A stretch of 36,831 nt of DNA from Methanobacteriota archaeon (GTDB lineage Archaea > Thermoplasmatota > Poseidoniia > Poseidoniales > Poseidoniaceae): positions 13,195-50,025 of the forward strand of contig PBXF01000031.1 in the NCBI GenBank assembly GCA_002727515.1, written 5' to 3'. The notes under the pieces were generated by a model, which ran no database searches, was not told the origin of the DNA, and worked only from the letters and a program-made list of their open reading frames with translations. The stretch's first letter is position 1. Each line of letters begins with the position of its first letter. Below, in pieces: positions 15,924-23,800 of this stretch. A program made the translations under genes and the position numbers.

Positions 15924-16850
15924 ATGGACGTTCTAGTCGTAGGCAGCTTAGCGTACGATACTCTAGAAACACCTGCTGGGTCTAGTGAAGACGAATTGGG
16001 TGGCTCTGCTAGTTACGGCGGATTTTCAGCAGCATTTCACAACAAAAAGAATCACGGTAATGGGATTTCGATATTGGGCGTAGTTGGTAAAGACTTCAAG
16101 CAAGAACACCTTGATTGGTATCAAGATAGTGAAATTGATATTTCTGGGATTGAAATTGTTGAAGGTAACACATTTCGTTGGACTGGCTCATATCACGGAA
16201 ATATGGCTGAAGCCGTAACCCATGACACCCAATTGAATGTATTCGAATCGTTTGAGCCAAAAATCCCTCAATCCCATACTAATCCAAAAATTTTGATGTG
16301 TGCTAATTTGTTACCATCGATTCAGTCAACTGTTCTTGACCAAGTCACTCCAGAAAGACTCACAGTTCTTGACTCAATGAACTTGTGGATAAATATTGCA
16401 TTAGATGAATTGCTTGAAGTTATCAAACGCGTTGAGGTGCTAATATTGAATGATGGAGAAGTTCGAATGTTATCTGGTGAAGATAATTTAATGAAAGCAT
16501 CAAAGAAAGTTTTGAGTATGAAAAACGGAGGAATATTGATTGTAAAACGTGGAGAACATGGAGTAATTGCATTTCATCCTGACGGGATAGTATCCATGCC
16601 TGCGTACCCTACTAACAATCTTGTAGACCCGACTGGATGTGGTGATACCTTTGCAGGCGCACTGTGCCAACACCTTTCCAAGAGTGAAGGGGCGCTATCC
16701 AGAGATGAACTCATAGAAGCGCTAACCCATGCCACAGTTACAGCATCATTCACGATAGAAGATTTTGGAACTAGTAAATTGAGAAATATAACTGAAGAAG
16801 GATATGATTCTAGATATCAGGATTACAAATTTATTTCTAACCTAAGATGA
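15924..16850 (+). CDS. PfkB-family sugar/nucleoside kinase
   Basis: The 308-residue product has the ribokinase fold: an N-terminal MDVLVVGSLAYDTLETP strand, substrate loop GGSASYGGFSAAF, and the C-terminal signature DPTGCGDTFAGAL with the catalytic Asp and anion-hole GCGD. It phosphorylates a sugar, nucleoside or related alcohol with ATP; the substrate cannot be read from the sequence. The start is uncertain: ATG 15924 fits the family, whereas TTG 15915 would overlap the accC stop by four bases and add three residues. Tight linkage to accC suggests one transcript. Confidence 0.83.
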   Translation: MDVLVVGSLAYDTLETPAGSSEDELGGSASYGGFSAAFHNKKNHGNGISILGVVGKDFKQEHLDWYQDSEIDISGIEIVEGNTFRWTGSYHGNMAEAVTHDTQLNVFESFEPKIPQSHTNPKILMCANLLPSIQSTVLDQVTPERLTVLDSMNLWINIALDELLEVIKRVEVLILNDGEVRMLSGEDNLMKASKKVLSMKNGGILIVKRGEHGVIAFHPDGIVSMPAYPTNNLVDPTGCGDTFAGALCQHLSKSEGALSRDELIEALTHATVTASFTIEDFGTSKLRNITEEGYDSRYQDYKFISNLR

Positions 16851-16876
16851 AGGCATTAGCCTCAATAATGAATTAC

Positions 16877-16882
16877 AGGTGG
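16877..16882 (+). promoter_or_regulatory. Shine-Dalgarno AGGTGG for the EF-Tu-like gene
   Basis: AGGTGG seven bases before the ATG at 16890, in the 39-bp gap after the PfkB gene. It supports both the start and co-transcription with translation re-initiation. Confidence 0.65.
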
Positions 16883-16889
16883 CGCAATC

Positions 16890-17909
16890 ATGACGGTCTT
16901 GAATATCGCTATGATTGGTAGCGACGATTTGGCTAAATCAATTGCTAAAGCTACAGATCAAAGGGACGTTCACACATACGTTCACAAAGAATCTGGCCCG
17001 GATGGTGCTAGGATTCTATCAATTATTAGACCTGCAAAAATGCCAGAAAGAATTAGACCATTTTTCAATTCACTATGTGCTGCAAGAGTGGGACTTCTTG
17101 AGATAACCAAAATCGATGCAGCATTTGGAGAAGTGCTGGTAGGATTTGCATCTGCAGGGGTCGATAAAGGAATTTATGTCATCAACCCAGAGGATGGTGG
17201 ATGGATAGATGAAGACCAAGTCAAAGGATTCATGACTCAAGCAGGCCTTACTAACTGGACAAAATCAAACAACGATGGTGTTGAATTAAGAGGCCATTTG
17301 TATCAATTAATGGACGACATTTCTGGAGAATTAGAATCTTCCAAGAATGAGCCACTTGTAGTACCAATCGACCAACATTTCAATGTAAAGGGAATAGGAT
17401 TGGTCGCAATAGGATATGTTCAATCTGGCTCAGTCAAAGTTCATGATGAATTGCATTTACTCCCAGCAGCAGGCCCAGGTGCCGTGAAAAGCCTTCAGGT
17501 AATGGATGACGATGTAAACGAAGCAGTTGCTGGAGACAGAGTCGGAATTGCTTTGAGGAATACCAAGGATGAACACCTTACTGGGGGCTCGATAATCATC
17601 CACCCATCCGTCGAAGACAAGAATAAGGGGATATCAATTCCTCTTTGCTTAGAAAAACACGAAAAGAGTAGTGTTAGTTTGCAGGTCTCTCCTTTCCAAA
17701 AGAGAAAATTAGATGTCGGAGACGTAATTCATGTGAGTGTAGATCTTCAATTCGTGGTAGGAAGGATTGAATCTATTGGAGATTCGATGATTGTAAACTG
17801 GGATTCTCCTCTTTACATTAGAAAAGAAAAACCTCCAGTAGTATTAGTTGCTCAATTGGATTCCAACCCTAGAATCATGGGTAGCGCAACTCTCGCTCGG
17901 CACGAATAA
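16890..17909 (+). CDS. SelB/EF-Tu-like protein with degenerate GTPase domain
   Basis: The 339-residue protein has the overall order of a SelB/EF-Tu-type translation factor: a shortened G-domain-like region (1-145), then two beta-barrel domains. The barrel near 155-240 reads VPIDQHFNVKGIGLVAIGYV, VHDELHLLPA, VKSLQVMDDDVNEAVAGDRV and GIALR, as in EF-Tu domain 2. The P-loop is lost: instead of GHxDHGKT the sequence has MIGSDDLAKSIAKATDQRDV, and no NKxD motif is present. It is therefore likely a pseudo-GTPase that may still bind a ribosomal or tRNA partner. Archaeal SelB-like paralogues without GTP binding are known as a type, but I cannot name an exact orthologue. Confidence 0.75.
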   Translation: MTVLNIAMIGSDDLAKSIAKATDQRDVHTYVHKESGPDGARILSIIRPAKMPERIRPFFNSLCAARVGLLEITKIDAAFGEVLVGFASAGVDKGIYVINPEDGGWIDEDQVKGFMTQAGLTNWTKSNNDGVELRGHLYQLMDDISGELESSKNEPLVVPIDQHFNVKGIGLVAIGYVQSGSVKVHDELHLLPAAGPGAVKSLQVMDDDVNEAVAGDRVGIALRNTKDEHLTGGSIIIHPSVEDKNKGISIPLCLEKHEKSSVSLQVSPFQKRKLDVGDVIHVSVDLQFVVGRIESIGDSMIVNWDSPLYIRKEKPPVVLVAQLDSNPRIMGSATLARHE

Positions 17910-17988
17910 TTACCCTGCGAAAAGGGCTTAGTTTGACCGCCAAAAAACGGTGGATTCTTAACCTCAAGCAAAACTGAACGATATAGGG

Positions 17989-19488
17989 ATGCTAATGGAC
18001 ACAAGGCCAGACGGGCCCAGTGTCATAGGAGCGGGGGTGAATTTCCGTTCTTTGTCACTGGGAGGAGTAAAGGGTAAAGTCAGAGCTACTTTGACTGAAA
18101 ACCAACTCTCGTTTGAATCAAAAACAGGCCATGCCTTAGACCTAAAATTAGATGCTATTCGCCGTGTTCACCATCACCACACTACATTGATTCCAGGTTG
18201 GCTAGCAATTGTTGGCGCGATATTTGTTTGGGTTGCATGGAGAGGTTTTACAGGCAAGATTCAAGCAATGTTCGCATCTCTTGGTTTGGTTTTGATGGCA
18301 TCGCATTTCATCACCCGAAAACCTACGATTACAATTGATACAAATGCGAATGATTGCCATACTGTATTTGGCTCAGACGTCTCGATGGTAAGATTGAGTT
18401 CATTGATTCAAAATATGGTTAATGGAATGAGCTTGCAAGATGCACAAATGGCCGTAGGTAACATGGTTAGCGATTCTGATTATCCTCGAGCAAGAGTGCT
18501 TGAAAACATAGAATTCCAACCACAACCCGTAGAACTTGCTGCATCCCCAGTAATCACTCATTTCATAGACTCCATGAGCGATGATAGTGAAGACATTATG
18601 GATGCTGAAATCATTAGTCCAGCACAGAAAATCGATGATTTAGACATCGGTGTTTGGGAAGATGAAGATGATGTTGAACCACAAATTCCAGACGGACTGC
18701 TTGAAAGAGCAAGAGAAAATCTGGTTACTCAGAGAAATAATGTAATGCAAAATGGTTGGCCACAAGAGCAAGTTAGACAGCAACCATACAATCAAATCTA
18801 CAGAGGAAGTTTCCAAGAAACATATGGCCAAAACCACAGGGCTCATATGCCAATTAATCCCAATGCTGTGCCATCACCAACTCCTCCTCCATCTGAATTC
18901 TTACCCTCTTTTGTAGGAGCTAATTCTGCTCATACTCCTTATTCTCAACCAGAAAGATTCAATTCACCCGACGCACCTCTAACAGCACCTGAACTAGATG
19001 AAGAAAAGCCATCCCTGGTAGCATCCGCCAGAAAGGAGGTTGTTCAGGAAGAAATATTAGCAGAGGAAATCAAAGAGACTCCAAGTCAAAGATACCCTGG
19101 GATGAGTGCAATGAATAGCAAAGGAAATCGAGTTCTCAAATCACGCCCCAAGAGAAATACAAAACTCAAATCTAAGTTTGTTATTTCTGAACTGGTACGA
19201 CCAAAGAAGAGAAGGCGTAAACTTTCTAGAAAAGCAAATCAAACCACTCAAACAGCAGATGCGTTAAGGGTTCAGGCTAGGAATTCGTCCAATGAAGAAT
19301 TAGCTCAAAATATTCAGAACCTTGCTAAGAGCAACGGTGGAAACGTAGATGATGAAAACGTTGAGAAGATGATGTCGCATTTAGAAAGGCGCCGGGAAGT
19401 TCCATCTACATTTGGTGAATTAGTTCGATCTGATAGAGACCGTGGTGAAGCGGTTAATTCCATAAAAAGAATCGAAGACTCTTCATGA
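17989..19488 (+). CDS. Membrane protein with PH-like N-terminus and long disordered cytosolic tail
   Basis: The 499-residue product (497 if ATG 17995 is used) begins with a beta-rich segment ending in LKLDAIRRVHHHHT, which looks like a small PH-like fold. Two adjacent hydrophobic helices follow (LIPGWLAIVGAIFVWVAW and AMFASLGLVLMASHFI), making a membrane hairpin, then a second short beta segment. From about residue 190 the protein is low-complexity, rich in Pro, Gln, Glu and Ser, with a strongly basic patch (RPKRNTKLKSKF, RPKKRRRKLSRK) around 385-425 and an acidic/basic helical end. No family recognised. It could tether nucleic acid or a partner to the membrane; that is inference from charge alone. 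It overlaps the convergent thioesterase gene by six bases. Confidence 0.65.
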   Translation: MLMDTRPDGPSVIGAGVNFRSLSLGGVKGKVRATLTENQLSFESKTGHALDLKLDAIRRVHHHHTTLIPGWLAIVGAIFVWVAWRGFTGKIQAMFASLGLVLMASHFITRKPTITIDTNANDCHTVFGSDVSMVRLSSLIQNMVNGMSLQDAQMAVGNMVSDSDYPRARVLENIEFQPQPVELAASPVITHFIDSMSDDSEDIMDAEIISPAQKIDDLDIGVWEDEDDVEPQIPDGLLERARENLVTQRNNVMQNGWPQEQVRQQPYNQIYRGSFQETYGQNHRAHMPINPNAVPSPTPPPSEFLPSFVGANSAHTPYSQPERFNSPDAPLTAPELDEEKPSLVASARKEVVQEEILAEEIKETPSQRYPGMSAMNSKGNRVLKSRPKRNTKLKSKFVISELVRPKKRRRKLSRKANQTTQTADALRVQARNSSNEELAQNIQNLAKSNGGNVDDENVEKMMSHLERRREVPSTFGELVRSDRDRGEAVNSIKRIEDSS

Positions 19489-19944
19489 TGATTTCTTTTT
19501 AATCATCAATTCCCGAATACCTTTAGCCATCTCCCATTCAGATATTTCTTCTTCTGTGGAAGGCGAATATTGAGGAATTGGAATTGGTCGCATCATGGAA
19601 TCGATTGCTACCATGAAGAAATATCCTTGACAAATTTCCGTTTTAGACCAATCGGACTTGCTCATTGCCCATGCAGTAACCTTGGTACAAGCTGTCCTGT
19701 TTGACGTGAATACAATTTTTGCTGTTACCTCGATTAGATCTCCCTGCCTAGCAGGTGCTTTGAATTGTAATGTATCTATCGAAATAGTAACAAATTCCCT
19801 GTGAGCAAACTTTGCACACATTATGCCTGCTGCTTTATCCATCAAGGATAATAATCGGCCTCCAAACAGTGTATTGTATGAATTTGTATCTTGAGGAAAT
19901 ACTTCCTCAATAAGGGTAACTGGTTCGGTACTGAACGGTTCCAT
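19483..19944 (-). CDS. Hotdog-fold acyl-CoA thioesterase
   Basis: The 153-residue protein fits the BACH/YciA group of hotdog thioesterases, which hydrolyse acyl-CoA to free acid and CoA. The active-site segment PQDTNSYNTLFGGRLLSLMDKAAG (around residues 17-40) has the typical N-x-x-x-x-x-GG...D pattern, and the following strands (VTISIDTLQFKAPARQGDLI, FTSNRTACTKVTAWAM) align with family strands two and three. Chain-length preference is unknown. It lies convergent to the membrane protein and divergent from the ThiI-like gene, so it has its own promoter. Confidence 0.85.
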   Translation of the reverse strand: MEPFSTEPVTLIEEVFPQDTNSYNTLFGGRLLSLMDKAAGIMCAKFAHREFVTISIDTLQFKAPARQGDLIEVTAKIVFTSNRTACTKVTAWAMSKSDWSKTEICQGYFFMVAIDSMMRPIPIPQYSPSTEEEISEWEMAKGIRELMIKKKSS

Positions 19945-20036
19945 GACTGCCTCCAGCCGCCTTTAGAATTTCAAATCATGCGTTATTACCCCAAAAAAAG
20001 GTGAGATTTCATCAAATAGGAATGCACGCGGCAAAC

Positions 20037-20702
20037 ATGGCTGGCGTTTGCGTTGCACTGGTTAGCGGAGGAATCGATTCTCCAGTAGCAGTGGCTAGAA
20101 TGCTGATGAATGGATGGAAAATATATCCTGTCCATGCTTCTCAAGAACCAATAACAGGGCCTGAAGGAGAAACCAAAGCCATTGCAGCCCTACAACACCT
20201 ACTGCAAATAGAAGGACCTGTAGGTGATGCTGCAAGAGAAAATTTAGTTCGAAGAATGACCGTTGTTCCAGTAGCGGAAGTACTCTCTCAATTTACAAAA
20301 AAATGGAGCCATTCAGAATATTTCATTCACATGAAAAGACTGTTTAATGAGATCGCAAATCTAGCATCGGAAGAATGTGATGCTACGCACCTGCTAACAG
20401 GTGAAAATTTAGGACAAGTATCGAGTCAGACTTTAGGTAATTTGGGTGGAGTTGAAATTATTTCAAAACTTGAGATTTTGAGACCTCTTTTGGCATTAGA
20501 CAAAATCACAATTATGGCGATGGCTAGAAAACTTGGAACCCTCGAGATAAGCGAAGGTCCCGAGATTTGTGATGCTTTAGGACCTGCAAAACCAACCACT
20601 GTTGCGAACAAAGAATGGCTAGAAAAATCAGAAAATCGACTAGGAGGCTTGCAGCACCTCGCTTCCGAATGCTATGCAAACAAAAGATTCGTTGATTTTT
20701 GA
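20037..20702 (+). CDS. ThiI-like PP-loop sulfurtransferase domain without THUMP
   Basis: From ATG 20037 the product has 221 residues and comprises only the adenylating PP-loop (AANH) domain of ThiI: VCVALVSGGIDSPVAVARML at the start, HLLTGENLGQVSSQTLGNL in the middle, then ILRPLLALDKITIMAMARKLGT. ThiI makes 4-thiouridine in tRNA, and in bacteria also serves thiamine synthesis. The usual N-terminal ferredoxin-like/THUMP RNA-binding region and a rhodanese domain are absent, so tRNA recognition must come from elsewhere or the substrate differs. Longer starts (GTG 20001, ATG 20022) add 5-12 residues before the first strand and cannot be excluded. The downstream end is followed by a GC-only hairpin at 20710. 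Confidence 0.78.
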   Translation: MAGVCVALVSGGIDSPVAVARMLMNGWKIYPVHASQEPITGPEGETKAIAALQHLLQIEGPVGDAARENLVRRMTVVPVAEVLSQFTKKWSHSEYFIHMKRLFNEIANLASEECDATHLLTGENLGQVSSQTLGNLGGVEIISKLEILRPLLALDKITIMAMARKLGTLEISEGPEICDALGPAKPTTVANKEWLEKSENRLGGLQHLASECYANKRFVDF

Positions 20703-20709
20703 GTTGATT

Positions 20710-20729
20710 TCCCCCCCTTTAGGGGGGGA
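20710..20729 (+). terminator. GC hairpin, possible terminator or transcript boundary
   Basis: A run of seven C, loop TTTA, then seven G, with a flanking T-A pair giving an 8-bp stem, eight bases after the ThiI-like stop. It is far stronger than anything else in the spacer. No poly-T tract follows immediately, so classical intrinsic termination is not certain; an RNA-stabilising role for the transcript end is possible. Confidence 0.45.
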
Positions 20730-20801
20730 CTTCTCATAGAGGCTTGTTCCCGCTGATATTTTATGCCCGTCTTGATTGGGTTAGGAGAGAGGGTGCGAAC
20801 A

Positions 20802-23800
20802 ATGAATGAAAATAAGAGTGCTATAACCGCCTTGGTATTTACATGTTTGATGCTAATATCTCCACTTGCTGGGGCCGCAAATATCACAACATTTAGCAAT
20901 GGTGATTCAGAAGTTACCGTTGAAGTGAGAGACAGTCCAGAATACACAAATATCGTCGATGGAACTGTAGGACTGCCGTCTGGTGATACCGTAACCAGCG
21001 CCACTGTAAAGGTTTCAACCGACTTTGCTCTGCATGAAGCACAGACAACAGTAAATGGAGAAACTGCACAATATGTTTGGGATCCTTTCTACAACATTGG
21101 TCAAACCGAATTCTCAAACCAAAATGACTTCACATACACTGAAGAATCTATACAATTGGTTAGCACTGGGTTCACGACTGATTTCGAATCAACCAGAGGA
21201 GGTTTCATGGACATTACACCTCCAAATAACCAATTCACATCATGGAATCATGGAATACTGAACGATGGAACATTCCTAAACGAAAACTGTTATTCTGGAG
21301 ACGAATGTTGGGGAACTAATGCTTTCGATATCGATAATGACTACCGAACCGATAACGATAACCAGAGTTTCGACTTTGAACTCCTTTCACCGGTGATGGA
21401 AGTTGACCCTGTGTCATACATCGCAAAATTCGAAAGCTGGCATGGACTCTATTGGAACAAAACAGGATCAGCCTCAAATCCAATCAACTACTACTACGAT
21501 TGTGCATATGTTATGATAAAATCTTCATCCATGGAAGATGACCCTATTTTCTCTGACCCAAACATGGGAGAATGGTCTTTTATCCCATTTGATGTGCAAA
21601 ACTCAAGTGGTGTCAATTATGCAAACGGCCTGTATCAGATTGGGGCTGGAAATGGAAGAATCCAGACCTGTGGCACTCTTACTGGCTCTGATTACGCTCT
21701 AGGAGGAGAATCAACCAACCCATCATCCAATCCAGATGGTTGGTCAACACTCGCTCTAAACTTGAAAGATTACATTCAGAGCGGTAGATATGTTCAGATG
21801 AAATTCGTGATGGAGCACAATGCACAAATTCCAATTAGAACCCCTGAAAATGCAACTATGCCAGGTTGGTTCATTGATGACTTCAGACTGGGTAATCTTT
21901 TACCACAATCTGGTTGGATGACTGTAAAGAATTTCATGCCCAAAGCAAATCCAAATCCAGGATTCCCTGACGGATATGGTCTGTTAACAATCGAGCAGGA
22001 AACTACCGATACAAATTCTATTGAAGTGACTGTTTTGAAAAGCGGAACTACCGACATTGTCCTTGACAACCATGGAAATCAGATGACTGGTTTGGTTGGT
22101 CCAATTGTTGAATTATGGGACATAGATTCTGCAGATTACCCATCGATTGACTTGAGATTTGACTTTGACACAGGATCTGGTCGTTTGTCGACTTCTGTAC
22201 TCCACGGGATAACTGTTGGAACTCGTGTAGGAACTGGATTGAACGGTTCTGATAACCCCGAAATAATCAACGGCATTTGGAATTCCCCTGGAATGGGAAT
22301 GCAATTTGATTATTCTCCAACTCTTCTAAATCCTAACGTAGGCAATGGACTTGAAACAGGCAAATTTTCACAGCCAATCATCGCAATGACTCCAAAAGTT
22401 TTGGACGACTGTTCTGAAGACGCAGCAATCTCAATCATATCAAGAACAGGTCAACTACACAACTTGACTGTAGATTCGAAATTTGTATTTTCAGAGCCGA
22501 TCTTTGGTTTCAATTCATTCGTATCTTATCAAAATCCATGTTCAATGTCGGAATTATGGTTTGACCTAGAATTCGGTCATTCTGCTACAGGTGTAACACT
22601 TGACGTTGCAAACGATGGTGATATCGAATGGGGCATGAGCGACCCTGCATTTGGAGCATTTGGTAGACAAACTAAATTCTGGGCAGGTGCTGTTCAAGGT
22701 GTCAATTACGCTATGGATGAAGCAACTCTAACCCTCAATGTAAACGGTCAAGCACAAGGTGGTAATTTCATGCTTCCAATCGGTGCAGATGTGATGGTTA
22801 GCGAAGTAGTGTTCGATAACAACACAGCTGGAGACTTCACTCTGGCGCTATCTTCCAGCGGACAAGATTATGCATTCGGAACCGTGCCAGACCAGCCTAC
22901 AATAGCCTTCGATACAGTTGGTAACTTAGTCAACCTAACCGATGGACTAAACAATTTATTGCAAAATCCACTATTGCAAATTTCACATACCGATGAATAT
23001 GGAAACGACTGGGCTACTTTCAGATTCAGTATAGAAAATGTAAACGCCGCAGGTGGAAGTCATGTTATTGTCAAGGAACTAGACATTGTATATTCATGGG
23101 AAAGAACCCTTGGTGCTGCGAACAACATTGACAGAGAAATGAATCAAGGTATCGCTCTTGGAACAGGAGCAACAGTAGACGTACCGTTGGCTATGAATGC
23201 AGGAAGCGGTGGAGCAATTAATCTATCCGCGCTCGCACTAACAACAGATACTGGATACGATTCAACTGTTACCCTGGTTGGAAATCCAGTGGGGCTATAT
23301 CCGAATGGAGATATCATTGAAGTCATCTCCACTCATTCTGTTGATGGAAGCACAGGAACATCATTCGCTGAAGCAAGATTGAGAATGGAATCCTCAAGTG
23401 GTCTTGTTGAACTAGCATTCTCTGAATTGTCTCTATTTACTGAGCCTTACGATCCAGATAACTTGGTTACAATGGAATCTTCTTCGTACCAAATCACAGG
23501 AGATGAAATGGAAATCACATGGAGGTTCAGAATCAACACAGCATGGGAAGATACACCGGAACTTCGAATTTACGCCAGCCTAATCGCAACAAACGGTGTA
23601 AAGGGACTACCAGGTGCAGTTGTTCTTGCCCCCGCTAACGGAAACGCAATTGAAAACGATGCTATGATTGCAAGCTTCGAATTACTGAATAATGCAGGTG
23701 TTTCTCAAGACCTTACTTCAGCAAGTTCTAACCAAAACATCAGAATGATTGGAACAATTAGACTTGAGGGATTGGAGGTTTCCCCAGACCCAACAGCATA

